Positions 1 through 12,600 of a stretch of 64,000 nucleotides of DNA are shown in pieces. The notes under the pieces were generated by a model, which worked only from the letters and a program-made list of their open reading frames with translations, was not told where the DNA came from and did no database searches. Origin of the DNA: Gordius sp. MW1 (taxonomy: Eukaryota; Nematomorpha; Gordioida; Gordea; Gordiidae); contig OZ038528.1 in the NCBI GenBank assembly GCA_964036665.1, positions 2,424,501 through 2,488,500 on the forward strand, read 5' to 3'. A program made the position numbers and the translations under genes. How positions within the stretch are numbered: position 1 is the first letter of the stretch; every line of letters starts with the position of its first letter.

Positions 1-1286
1 TTTATTCTATTTGGTTTATGAAGAAAATAATAACGTCGGACCTAATTTTCGTGAAACAAAACAAAAATTTTACATACTTAAAATTTAATTAAATCAATGA
101 AACCTCTTATTTTGATTACACAAATATTTAATATAATGACGTTTTAATGCAAATGTGAAGGGAATGGGTAAAGCGGAGGCTCGCCTAAAATAAAATTAAC
201 AAAATCATGTTTATAAACGTTTAAAAATTTTTATTTGCCCTAAATCAGTGTCAACGTATTTCCGCGCCCCTGGACGTAGCCAGAGGGGAGGGCGGGGGGG
301 GGGACGGCTTCCCCCTCTAAATCCAAAAATTTGTTGAAATTTATTAAAATTATGGCTAAAACTTAAAAAAATAATCATATTACCCCTCCCTAAATCATTA
401 TTGCCCCCTTCTAATTCCAATGCTGGCTGCCCATGTCCGCACCCACAGCCCTTTTCAAATCCTAACTACGCCCGTAATTGTAATAAAGATGATTTTCCAC
501 TATATAAATCCCATATTTTTATATGGTTTTTTAGCTTTGTTGTATGGTCAAGGAGTAACGTCAATTTCCTATGGGAATTAAACGCTTAATAAGAAATCTT
601 TGTCTAGAAGGGGGGGGGGGGGTAGTGGTAATTACTAAAATAAAAAATGAGAAATTTTATGTTTGGCAATAAGAATTTCGTATAATCGGACATTCTTGGA
701 CTTAGGGGGCCACACACAGGGAAGGCTGCTGGTTCCAAAAAAGATTTTGCCATGTGCAATTATATTGGATAATAGCATTAGAGGGGGGGGGGACAATTAG
801 TGTATAAAAAACGATTATGAAATATTAATTGCTTTCACAACCTACAAAAAACTGGCCGAAATTTCCAGCTTATGTGCGTGGTGAAACAAAGAGATGCAAT
901 TGAATTAATTATGATTTTCTATTTATAATAATTGCTCCGCTCCCAATTTAATCAATAAACTTCGCTTTTTGCGAGTAAAAAAAAGCGTTTAATAATATCA
1001 TACAATCACATAATAAATATATAATCATCAATCTTTTTGTGCATCATACGGGCGCAAATATGTGTTTTTAAGCTCAAGGTCAATCCTTTGGGGGTATTAG
1101 TGGGTAGGTAAAAGGAGATTAGAGAATGAGAGAGAGGACAGGGGGGACCAAGATGAAGAAATGATGAATTACTAAGACCATCACTCTAACTCTATAATAT
1201 CTAGGTCGTCTCTTAAAGGCTGATAGATTTTGAGTTTCTTTTAATGTTTTTGTAGCTTATTTCGAACGGAAGTAAAACATATTAAA
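1..1286. other. Repeat-derived intergenic DNA, no gene seen
   Basis: No reading frame here resembles a known protein. The stretch holds debris of the 'cgtagcc ... ccctctaaat' G/C-tract repeats (about 262-440), G homopolymers near 611-622 and 783-791, and AT-rich filler. The short open frames run through the repeats and their composition is that of the repeats, so I do not call them genes. Confidence 0.6.
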
Positions 1287-1294
1287 GGGGCGAG

Positions 1295-1461
1295 CATGGG
1301 CGTAGCCAAAATTAGATTTAGAGGGGGGCAATAATGATGTAGGGAGGGGAAAAATAATAATTTTTTTAGTAATAACCATAATTACTCTAAATTTTGTAAA
1401 AAAAAATTGGATTTAGAGAGGGGGCAACCGCCCCTTCCTGCCACCACCTGGCTAAGACCAT
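1295..1461. mobile_element. hAT-like MITE, CATGGGCGTA family (diverged copy)
   Basis: The element begins CATGGGCGTAGCC and ends in a decayed complement of that sequence. It is flanked by ggggcgag (1287-1294) and ggggcaag (1462-1469), an 8-bp target duplication with one mismatch. It has the same G-rich and 'gatttagagggg' interior as the better copies at 1697 and 53946. It has no coding capacity. Confidence 0.6.
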
Positions 1462-1696
1462 GGGGCAAGGGTCATGTGATAAATAGGAGAAAGTTTTATT
1501 TGGCAAAAAAATTTCGGTTAAAGGTTGATAATTTTATAAGGGGTAAATGGGTTTTTGTTTATTAGATAAAAGAAAGGGGAAGTGCGAAATGTGACATTTT
1601 AACATTAGTAATATTAAAAGGCATAAAGGCAAAGCTAAAAATTATAAGGTAGTATAATGTGACGTCTATCAATTATAATGAAAGTAACCTGGGAGA

Positions 1697-1842
1697 CATG
1701 GGCGTACCCAGGGGGCCCCCCCCCCCCATAATTTAAGAGAAATAAAATTTTTTCAATTAAAAAAAATTCTGTTTTGCCCCCCTCTAAATGAACTTTTTAA
1801 CGTTTTGCCCCCCCCCTAGTTCAAAACCTGGGTACGCCCATG
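1697..1842. mobile_element. hAT-like MITE, CATGGGCGTA family (intact copy)
   Basis: Terminal inverted repeats CATGGGCGTACCCAGG and its exact complement bound the element. It is flanked by a perfect 8-bp duplication ctgggaga (1689-1696 and 1843-1850), the size made by hAT transposases. The interior is short and AT-rich, bounded by C homopolymers, with no ORF. A second copy of the same design lies at 53946-54122. Confidence 0.88.
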
Positions 1843-1850
1843 CTGGGAGA

Positions 1851-4800
1851 GGCAAGAAGGGTTAGATGCCCCCCCCCTTTAAATTAAAAAATCCATATAC
1901 ATTGAGCAAAACTAAGTAACACACAATTTAAAATGTAAAAGTCATTTCGTCAAATAGAGAATGTAAATTAAATTGTTAATTCCTTTATATTGGATTTTAT
2001 AAGCTAGATCAAATATACATTTTTAATTGAAGATAACAAAAACTTTAATTACCATGTGCTTTTTTGGGGCAATGTTGTTTCTTCCTAGTCATACCACGGC
2101 ATCATAGAAAATCTTTCCAAATTATACAGGATTTTTGAGAATTTAATTTCAAATACTTCTCCGAGAATGAACAGGGGAATGAATGGTAGGTTTGGCCAAA
2201 ATCTACTATATCTACTTTTGCAAAAATTATAGCAAGCACACGAGGGAAGTGTTGGTTGGATTTGAATAATTTTTAATTGATTATTTTACTATCTCCTCGA
2301 CTAGTGAGGGGACGGAAAAGGGATAATACTTTTTCAAAACTTACTGTCATATTATACTAAGAAGACTTTTCTTCGTACGGTTTTAGAGGGGAAGAATGAC
2401 AATAATAATTAGGTAAAAGGAGTCCTAGGAGGGCGGTAAATAAATACATCAACATCAGCAGTGCACGTAGCACATACGATAATGGTTGAAAGTGTCTGTC
2501 TCCTCTCTGTGCTATTGAGGACCGACCGAGTTAGATAAGACGGGGGGGGGGGGGGGGAGGCTCGAAATGCGAAATGATTTGGATCTTTAGGCTAAGCATG
2601 CGGCAGAGGTGCGCCTTTGTAATAAATCATAAAATTTTATAGCTAACCGCGCCCCAGCTTGGCTATCTGACTCTCTACTACCTTTTAATACGCTTAATTT
2701 GTTGCTCGCGCAGTTTTAAGTTGTTTTGTACATTCTCTCTCCCTCGCTCTTTATTTCTTTCAAATCTGGCATTTTTGGTATAACCGGTCAAAGAGGCAAA
2801 ATGGTTCTTCAAAAATCGATGTTAATCAACCACCCCCCCCCCCCACCTCTTTAAAGCTGACCGGCTGGGTTGAGGGGTGTAGTAGAGTGGGCGAGATACT
2901 TCAAAAGAAACACCGCGTCTCTAAACGTCAAATTTTTGTTTACGTTTTTCTCCCCCCTATCATAATGGAATACAAAGAAAACTGTTGAAAAGACGGGCAA
3001 TTTGGTCGGTGATGATTATATTTTATGTTTCTAAAATTTAAAATGATTTTTTCCGGTGAAAATAAGCATTGAAATCTTAAAGTCATTAAATGGGATCTAA
3101 ATTTTTTAAAAATTCAGAAGCGCCGTCGTGATAATACAAATAGGCGAACGGGAGGGAGTTTGTTGTGGTGATAAATAATGTCATCAGTGTATTATGACAG
3201 ACAACTACCCTCTTCCCTTCCTGTCCCTTCGCTCGTTATTTATACTTTTCCCTTAAAATTTGGAGCAAATTCCGAAATATCTTTGATATTTCTAAAAATG
3301 ATGGTTAAATTTCCTCTTGCCCCCTCTAATTCAAATCCAGGCTACGCCCGTGAGAAGGGGGGGGGGGGGTGCTAAAGGACAATCGTTTAATTTTTAACGC
3401 CTGCTTATACTAAATAAATACGGACGGGTTCTATCTCATGTATCTGCGTTTGTGTGGTATTTGAGCTGCACTCTTAAATGAGAGGATGAATGGATCAATA
3501 TTATTAGGTGGTGCCGTTTACATGACAACATAAAAATTGTAGTCATACGACATTTACTTACTTACCTAGTTACCTCCGTTTGATATGGGTACGGCGAAAC
3601 AATGTTAAGGTACAATTGGGTCTAGCCTACAACCCCGTGGGCGCAGCCTGGATTTTTAAAAAAGATAGGTCAAAATCAAAAAATTTATTTAATTTCCGAA
3701 TAAGTCAAATAAATTAACTAGTCACAGAGTAGATTAAAGAAAATTGTACAAAGCCAGATTTGCAGGCCTGGCCGTGGTTTTTTGAAATTAATGAATAGTT
3801 TTGGTTAAACGGAATAAGAAAATATAGCACCACATATAAAAACATTTGCCACTAAAGATCTTTCAACATCTTTAATGAACACATTTTTTTTTTCAAATAA
3901 ATATAAAATATATCGTTGAGCAGGCAGACCCGTTAAAATAGAAGAGGTAGAATGCAACCGTTATCAAACCATATATTAGGCCCATTGGATTTTTAAACCT
4001 TCCCATTCATGAAATTTTATTAATTGTCAATTATTGAATTATTTTGGATAATAATTTAAATTAAAAATTATATCCCAGGTTTTGCTTCATATCTCAGGCC
4101 AACAACTTTTATATGGGCATGCCAGGGTTTAAAAGATTTAGAAAAAAGTTGTATTTATGAAAAAAAAGTTTTGATCAAACAGGGGCTACCCCTCCTTATC
4201 TCTTTTCAGGTTAGGCCCATGGGCTTATGCTTATTTATCCAATATTATTGTTATATAAAAAACATTTGATAAAGCTCATAAAATGTGTTTATTAGCTCGC
4301 TGACCAAAATAAATCAATGTTGTTTGTTTGCCTATCTTCACAATAACTGAACTTTTATTTTTAGTAAAGCCTGCCATGCTTTACAGTTGTTTTTTCTTCA
4401 GTTTGAACCGTCGTAAAAATTGTGGTGAACTCCCTAACGCGTTAGGGCCATTAAATTTTAGAGCCTCTCGTATTTTGGAATTATTTTTATCGTTTATTAT
4501 GATGAACTGCTCAACCCATAAGCTTTGATTCAAATAGAGGGGGGGGGGCAGATAGTTCGATTAAAAGTAAAATGATATAATTATTGAAATTAAACTCAAT
4601 CTTTATAAAGTAATTTTGAATTTTAATTTGGGGGGGGGGGCAGCTGCCACTAAATGCCTGGCCAGGGCTAAACTTTTGCTCTAGCCAGTCGTAAAAAATT
4701 AGAACCCAAAAACCCGTATAGTCGTCAAAGGAAGGTCGTCATTAAAATGATTTATATGTCATTTATATTTGATGCAAGGATGGGTTTGACAGGGCCCTGT

Positions 4801-6271
4801 GACTGTACTAATAATAAATTAGCTTAATGTCTGGCGCAATATAATGGTTCTCATTATTCCTGGGGTACCCATTGACTAGGTTCCTTTAAAAAACCAAAAA
4901 AAATCGGATTGAATGAAATCAACCCAAAGAAAAAAATTGCAGTGTAAACAGAAAAGATTATTAATGTCCCATATTTTAACAAATTATCATTTCCATAGGA
5001 TTAAAGCAAATGATAACATTTCCTTACAGTTTAAAACCAATCGATCAAATTTCAAAAATATTTTAAAGAGTTGAAACAAAAAGTTTAATAACAAGGCTAT
5101 TAATTTTGTTGTATAAATATGTAAATTGGGGGGGGGGGGGAAGTTGCCCCTTTTATAACTCTTGGCTAAAACATATGCGCCTAAATAATTTTTTGCGCGA
5201 AATGTGCTAGTTAGCCTTTGGTGTCTTTTGCGTACATGTACCATACTTTTAAAGTAGTAGACAAGGCAGCATACAAATATGGGATGTTTGATGTGGGTAT
5301 TCGCATTTTAGACATCTGACTAATTTATATAGGCAAAAGTTCACTCTGTAATGAACTCGACCCTTCTCCTAGACAAATGAAAAAGATTATTATTATTATT
5401 ATTAAAGATATAAATCAAACATTTTTTAATTATTGGTTTTTAAAATTTATTGCTCGTTATGAACATACTGGACGGTTGAACCAATTTGTAAGGTTTTTAA
5501 TAGATGTCAGTGCGGACGCGTGATTTACCACTGGTGATGGGCAAATAGCTCCACTCAAATATAGTAGGCATACTCGTCACCCCTTTTTAAAAATTGTGAC
5601 AAATTAATTGATATCAAAAATATTTATCACATCAGATGTTTAGGGCTAGGAATCGCATTTAATTATACTTTACCTCCCTTTTTTATTTAAATAATTATCG
5701 TGCTAAGCCTTTAAATATAAAGTTTTTATTAAAGGTTTCCTTAAATAGTTCTACCAATTTTTTAAAGTCGAGACTAATATAAAAGAATTTGGGCGTTATG
5801 AGTTTGCATAGAGGTCTAAATAGTTATTTTTTCAACCCGAACCCGATCCGACACAAATGTGAGAAATATATTGCGCTGTATTGAATTTATGTAATAAAGT
5901 GAAATATCAGCTTTAACAAGATATTATATGCCACAAATTTAATTTTACAAATAAATTTGACCAAATGAAACCTAAATAACATCTCAAAAACGAAATAGTT
6001 TAAGTTCATATTTCAGTTTTTAAATGAAATATCGATCAAGCTTTTGAAATCACAATTTCGCTAAGAAGGATACTGCAAAATGAGTTAAATCCTGAGATGC
6101 AATCCAGCATTTCTTCCATCCAAGCCACCAAGAAATTTAATTAACCCAATTAATTTCTAAAAAGTCCTAAAGTATTAGGTCTGTATATAATAAATCCAGG
6201 ATCTGTAATGAAGAAAACAATAGCCATAAACATAACAGTATGTTTAAATTTTCTTTGAAAGTTAGGTGGGG
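1851..6271. other. Intergenic DNA with G/C homopolymers, no gene seen
   Basis: I find no conserved protein, tRNA or rRNA signal. The stretch contains many G or C homopolymers (for example about 2541-2557, 2831-2844, 3358-3370, 4631-4640), remnants of 'cgtagcc/ctctaaat' hAT-like repeats (3305-3370, 3640-3660, 4640-4675), and an ATT microsatellite (about 5385-5403). ORFs of 60-85 codons here have no recognisable motifs. Confidence 0.55.
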
Positions 6272-6279
6272 AGGTGTAC

Positions 6280-7422
6280 ATAGGGACCTGCAAAATCGAT
6301 TTTTTTAAGGCCCGGCCCGGGCCCGGAATTAAAATGGGGATATAGGCCCGGCCCGGGCCCGTATTATAGCATCTTTAAAAACAAGGCCCGGGCCCGGCCC
6401 GGGCCCGGCCCGAAATTTTGGTAATTGCATAAACTTAATCAAACTTAATTTTGGTAAAATTTTTTATTAAATAATAAAACGCACATAAAAAAATTATAAA
6501 TGGATAAAAAACTATTTTGATGCAAAAAACACAGGCATCAAAAATTTCCGTGTTTTAGATTTGTTCTCCGCTCTTCATAAATGCGGCCAGCTGACGAAAA
6601 ACACCTCTCACTCAAGGCCAAATCAGGTGTCGAAAAAATCTTACAAACAAGAGGGCTAAGCGCTGGAAATGACCACTGTGGTCTTTCGACCAATCCGATA
6701 ATTTTATTTTTTTTCTCATTGATCTTTAACTTTGTGTTGGTGTCAACTTCATTTTCCTCTACCTCTTTCTTCATAGAAGATGTTTCATGCTATATCCATT
6801 ACAAAATTGGGCTATTGAGGATATGAGACCTTTTTTGATTTTTGCAGGATTTGTAAGTTTTGTTAAAAGTGGCTTGCATAGGTAATTGTCCAATTTTTAT
6901 TTTCCTGGACTTCTTTACAGCATTTATGTTTTTGGAGGGGTGTTCCATATTAAGCATTATCAAAACTAACTTAAATATTGCCTGATGAGCAGGAATTATA
7001 GGATAACACATTCCTGCAAATCTTACAAAAACAAAATTTATTTTCTTATAATCTTTTCCATACTTCACTCTTTTCTCTAAGATTTTCTTTTACTTTATAA
7101 AATTCTTTCTGAATATTTTCAGCTATTAGCAGTAGATTTTTTTGTTCCATACTTAATTGTTTGTATATTAGAATAAGCGCGAAATGAATAAATGAGGTTT
7201 AACAGATTCAATAACTTATAATTAATTATTTGAAATATTATAGATTGTTTTAAACAGAATAAAAGACTACTTATACTCTTCTAAATTATTCCGGGCCGGG
7301 CCTATAATTTATAAATTAGGCCCGGCCCGGCCCGGAATTTTAAAGCCTAAAAATTTAAGGCCCGAGCCCGGCCCGGGCTTTTCCGGGCCGGGCCGGGCCT
7401 CGGGCCGCCCGTGCAGGTCTCT
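6280..7422 (-). mobile_element. Internally deleted hAT transposon with GGCCCG-rich ends
   Basis: A perfect 8-bp duplication aggtgtac (6272-6279 and 7423-7430) flanks an element whose ends match as inverted AGGGACCTGCA / TGCAGGTCTCT. Both subterminal regions are packed with ggcccggcccggg repeats. On the minus strand, 6538-6774 encodes a hAT C-terminal dimerisation segment: the run ending 'LALSERCFSSAGRIYEERRTNL' corresponds to the conserved SER-FS-AG-I--ERR block of the family. Around 6945-7025, minus strand, there is a frame-broken BED-finger-like CKIC followed by an MEH segment. The catalytic middle is missing, so it is a non-autonomous deletion derivative. Related ends occur near 38410 and 56795. 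Confidence 0.85.
6538..6774 (-). pseudogene. hAT transposase C-terminal dimerisation fragment
   Basis: The 78-codon open frame contains the hATC signature (S-E-R, F-S-S-A-G, E-E-R-R-x-x-L). It lacks the DDE/RW catalytic regions found in complete hAT transposases of roughly 600 residues. It sits inside the 1.14-kb deleted hAT element and is read in the same direction as the decayed BED finger beyond it. It is very unlikely to give an active transposase. Confidence 0.8.
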
Positions 7423-7602
7423 AGGTGTACAATTCCTTAGAATGCCCAAAAGTCTCTTTCCCTAGAGATCATACACCACAGATTCGGGCGAAGTTTCTTA
7501 AGACCCCACAGAAATTATTCAGCTCGGGGATTGATATTTGGCAATATATTACTCACACAGCTATAAAAATGGAATTTGCGATCCTATCCCGTGATCTCAA
7601 TA

Positions 7603-7933
7603 CAGTCAAAACCGTTTAATTGCAAAGCCTTGGGCCTGAATTTTTTTCGCGATTAACCGATATTTCGCGATTAAACGATGTAAATAAAAGCATATGTACA
7701 TTATATTAAATATTCATTTCTTACGCTTCGCAATAAAACGATATTTTATATAATTATCTGGTTGATTTAAGGACCAGAAAATGTTTGTGAATATCCGATA
7801 TTGTACTATTAAGCGATTTGTCAATAAACGATGTTTTTGTTAATATTATCGTTAAAAAAAAAAAAATGGCGGTTAACTTCGCGATTAAAAGATGATCGCG
7901 ATAATCCGATTTGCGATTAAGAAGTTTCGACTG
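7603..7933. mobile_element. pogo/Tigger-type MITE (TA target)
   Basis: The element begins CAGTCAAAACCGTTTAATTGC and ends with a related complement finishing CGACTG. TA dinucleotides flank it (7601-7602 and 7934-7935). The interior repeats 'cgattaa(a/c)cgat' motifs several times. There is no ORF. The ends resemble those of the coding pogo-like copies at 31362 and 39770. Confidence 0.78.
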
Positions 7934-7935
7934 TA

Positions 7936-9623
7936 ATAATTCGGAAAGAGAGATTTACACTGAACAATAATATGTTTCTAGTTTTTTTCTGGTCGTCCAC
8001 ATTTCGAGATAAATCAGGTTAAGAGTGCGAAAAATGATCTTTTTAACGTTTTTGAGGCTATATTCCCAAGCCCTAAAATTTATTTTTATAATTCATATAT
8101 AATCCTTTAAACCATTTTTTGATCTACAGGATCATAATTATGTGTGACTTGTTTCACCTTTACATCTATTTTATCCGCATAACCCTCTTCGCGCATTCCT
8201 CTCATCATGTCTGGGAAAAAAGAATACATACTACATATGCCATATTTAACAAAGACATCACTCTCTCCCTTCACTTACTACCTCTATATCTTTTCTACTC
8301 CGACCCCTTTCTTGTGTGCTCGGATAGATATGGGGACGGGAGTGGAAGAAAAGGAGTGAAAGTTAGTGAAGGGAGAGGGTGATGTGTTAGTAGATATCGC
8401 ATAAACGTTATGTAATAGTGGGAGGAATTTAAATGCAGGGAGAGTGAAAAAAAACGTAATTTTAATTATATAGATCAATAAATGGTCTATAAGATTATAT
8501 AAATTGAAAATATAATGGCGTGGAAATTTTTCCTCAAAAAACGTTAGCAAAGCGACTTTTTGCGCCCTTGACCTCATTTATTACAAAATCTGGAAGAATA
8601 GGGATAAAAACAAATTATTGTTTAGCCTAAAATTCTCTAACGAATATTTTAATCCGATTGCGGGATGTTCTTTTTGTAGACCTGCGTAATTTTCAAGTTT
8701 TATAAATCAAAAATCTATTAATTGCAACCTAAGGCCATAAAAGTATAAATTAAAATTTTTTATTTGCTTCTGTTTTTTCAATACTATCTCCCCTTAACAT
8801 TTACCACCTAAAGTTGCACAAGTTTAAGGGTGATTAAGGTAGAACAACAAATGTTCCCCAAGAACATAAAAAAGCGATTTTAATCTGAATATATATATAT
8901 CAATCCAAAATTAAGGACTTATAACAAAATTATTATCGCCTTATCATTAATAAAATTTAATAATAAACTTTCATAAATTCAATTAGGGAGGGGCGGAGCA
9001 GAGAGGGACTGCCTCTATTAAGCGAATCATGGTTAAAATTTAGAAAATCATTGCCCTCCCCCCTCCCTTAACCGATCAAACTTCCTGCAGGCCTCCGGTT
9101 TAATTTAGACTGGCTAAACCCATGTAAATTCTTTAACATATTTAAAAAAAGTAATTTACTAGGTTAACGCAACCCTCTTAATTATAGGTCAGCAATATTC
9201 TACATGTTTTTTACTTATTAACAAAATCAATAAATGATGTTAATTCTATATAATTCGTTCCATCGTTTACATTAGCTCTCTGAACTTTTTCTAACCTTCT
9301 CTCTCTAACTCATTACCACTTCCTATACATTGCCATTACAACTGACCAGCTTCCTCGAAGATTCTCGAATAAAATTAAACTACTAGCCATTTTAAAATCA
9401 TAATATTCATATTGATTCAAATATACAACTACAAATCTCTAAAGATTATTACATTTCTCATGCTACATTAAGTTTAATATATATAATAAAATAACTCCGA
9501 CATAATAACCTTTAATGAACATCGCCTTAAAGAAACATTTGATAAATACATGGCATTGGGTATATATAAGTCATATAATAGATGGAAAATGGAATAAAAT
9601 AGTAGATTATCAGAGTATAAGTG
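7936..9623. other. AT-rich intergenic DNA with an imperfect hairpin, no gene seen
   Basis: I see no conserved coding sequence. Positions about 8240-8390 form an imperfect inverted repeat (catcactctctcccttcact on the left, agtgaagggagagggtgatg on the right). About 8985-9100 is another G/C-tract repeat remnant. The final part should include the CWC22 3' UTR; only ATTAAA-type (plus-strand tttaat) signals were noticed, near 9474 and 9510. Confidence 0.5.
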
Positions 9624-12600
9624 TTATTTCTTCTTGTGTTTTTTCCCTTTTTTATCACTCTTTTTCGCAGCTTTAGCAACTTTCTTCCCCTTCGCTCCGT
9701 GTTTGTGACTACGTTTGTGATGCTTTTTCACACGCTTTGCTTCCTTGCGTTTGTTAACCTGCATAAAAATTAACATTACATAAAATAATGCAAAATTGAA
9801 TAGAGATTTTGTAAACTTAAACAGATATAAAATATTAACATATCAACATATATTGAAAGTTTATTAATTAGATTTAAATCAACCCTAACCTTAGGTTAGT
9901 TACATTGATTTAAACTGTATAAAAACTTATAGAGACCCCATTTTTGATTTTCATACCAGCAAGTTTAATCACAATTTTACATAGATAAAGTCATACTAAT
10001 TCCTATAGCTCTAATATAATTTTGTTTGTTAGCCAAATTTTGCTCTTTAAATCTTATTAATTTTCGCAGCAATTTCGTAATTAAATTTGAAAACTCATTG
10101 ATTTAATGCAAAAATACATCAAAACTCGCCTATTTTGACCTTAATTTTTTTGGTCAAACGGGTAATTTTCTTGGTTTTAGCTTTAGGTGCGCTGGGCAAC
10201 TTTTCGTCAGAAGACTCTTCTAAAGTTGAATCGCTAGAGGCAGAGCTTGATGAAAGCGCTTCAAGAGCTGCAGCTTCTAGCAATAACTGTTCTTCCCTCT
10301 GTTGATGCAATTTTTTCTCCTCATTTTTACTGGCTTCCAGCAAACTTCTCAATTCGTCGCTATACGCAATATAAGTGGAAAACAAATAAATTAAAGATAT
10401 GGTTTTGGGCTATTATAAAAATTTTACATCAAAAAGTATTGCAAGAGACACGTAAATTATAACATACCTCCAATTTAATTCAAAAGAAAATATTCAAAAT
10501 CTTTAGTAAATTTCAAAAACTATTTCGCGAGTTTACAATTTCAAAAACAAAGTGGTAGAAATAAATTACGTTTAAAGAACTAAGAAAATTTTTATAAATT
10601 TATTTTTAGAAAAACCGTAAGGAAACTAAATTTTGATAGAAGATTTCATGCAAAAATATCCAAAAAGCGATAAAAAAAATTTCGAAGGTATTTCATAGTT
10701 TAATGCAAAAAGTTACGTGAGAGGTCCTAAACCAATTGTGGTAAAAAAGTTGATGGCCATAATCATATTTTGGGGATCGTCTTTGGGGAACAATCCCTGG
10801 AAATGGGCCACCATAGTTCTGTAATCAACAAATGCCATGTTTACTTGTTCTTTTCATGGTCAAACAATAATGCAAATAACTTGTACAGCAAAGCTAATCT
10901 AACTTCCACAATACTTTAGAGCCAAATGTAATTAGTGTAAAAATTTTCTTGAGAAATTCAATAAAAGTCAAGTGAAAGATTAATAAAAAATATGTGCATA
11001 AAAATAGGAGAATACAGATTGGTCAAATCAATAAACAACTTTTATCCTTATAACACATTACTAGTCCAGATTTTTAAATGCAATTTAATCAATATTTTAA
11101 CTACAAAATTCTACTTTCGACTAATTGAATATATATCATTACTCGTCATTTAAACGTTTGAGCATCTCGTCCATCCCAATGAATTCGGCTAGCTCCTGAA
11201 AGATGTACTTGATGAAAATACGGCTCGAAGAGGTCGTTTCTGGGTCAGTCAATTTAACGCATTCGAACGCCTAATCATGGTTTAAATCAAGAATATGGTA
11301 AGAGAAGATATGAAAGGGGCAAGATATAAAGTTATTTTTTTTAATTAATGAGTTGCCAAGTTATATAAAAATATTTTAAGCGCAACTTCTAATGTGTGTC
11401 GTAAAACTGGCTGGGTTTGTGGTCAATTCTGGTCTGTTTTTCAAACTTCGACTAAGATTCGCGGTCGACTCCGCAAAACAAACCAAAAACATTTGGTCTG
11501 TTTATGCTTAGTTAAAACCGAAGGAGGCCGATCAAATAAAACCCAGCGGTTTTTACAACTATCGTATCCGGAGATACGAGGATATCTTCCCCCCCCTGTT
11601 CTTTTATAAAAAGAAACGCCGCCGCTCACTATACGTGGTACGTATGTTACTTTTTCTTTCCCCCATGCCCCCTGACACAAAAGGTTAATTGATTGTAACA
11701 TCTGTGTACTGAATATATACATAGAACTGACGCGCTTATACGTATTTGTTATTTCTATCAATACGCATCATTGATTTTTACATACTCGAGAGTTGCGTGA
11801 TTTTATTGATTAATAAATTTATTCTTGGAGATAAATAGAATACATAAAGGACCTAAAGAAAGAATTAAATGGTGAGTCCCCCTTTTGGGGGGGGACAAGG
11901 TTTACACTTTAGGGACCAATATTTCCCCCAATTCAAGCAATGATAATTTCCCCTTCCTTCAAATCATTTTTATTCATATCGTATATTCCTTTTTAAAGAT
12001 ATGAAAACAACATTAGCGCATAGGAGCGAAGAATATGAGATTGAGAGAAACTTACGTATTAAGGCAACAAATATAGACACATTTATTGTCATATTGCACA
12101 AAATTACAATTTTTCAAAATTTGCAGCCTTCAATCAATTCTAACCCGATAAAAGCGTTAAAGACTCTTTAAGCGTAAATTGAATTACTTTAACAGCTTTT
12201 TTTTAATAAAATTATTTGTGAAGCAATACATAATTTAATCTCAACGTTATTAACAAAATCTAAACTTCGTTCAACTAGTAGGGGTCATGTGGACCCTAAT
12301 ACTAAAAAACAGCTTTTTCTGTTGGTTTTGTGTGGGTAATTAAAAAAGTTAAATTTTACCTTCCAAGATATGGAGTCGCAGTAAAAGAGGGCTGCAAAAA
12401 ATTTGCTCATATTCTTTATTTTAGCAGCTTCTAGTCTATGAACGGTCTCGTAAGATTGCATAAATATCTTTTCGTAAAGTTCCTGGTACGTCGGATTCAG
12501 TTTGCAAAATTTCTTCAAAAATAAAAAATTAAATTTATTGAAAAATTTATTCCATAGCTATATTTTTTGTTGACATGGGCATGGCCGAGTAAGGGGCAGA

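Noticed and set aside
6299..7410. GGCCCG arrays as a CpG-island-type promoter
   Set aside because: They lie inside a bounded hAT element with a target duplication, as its subterminal repeats.
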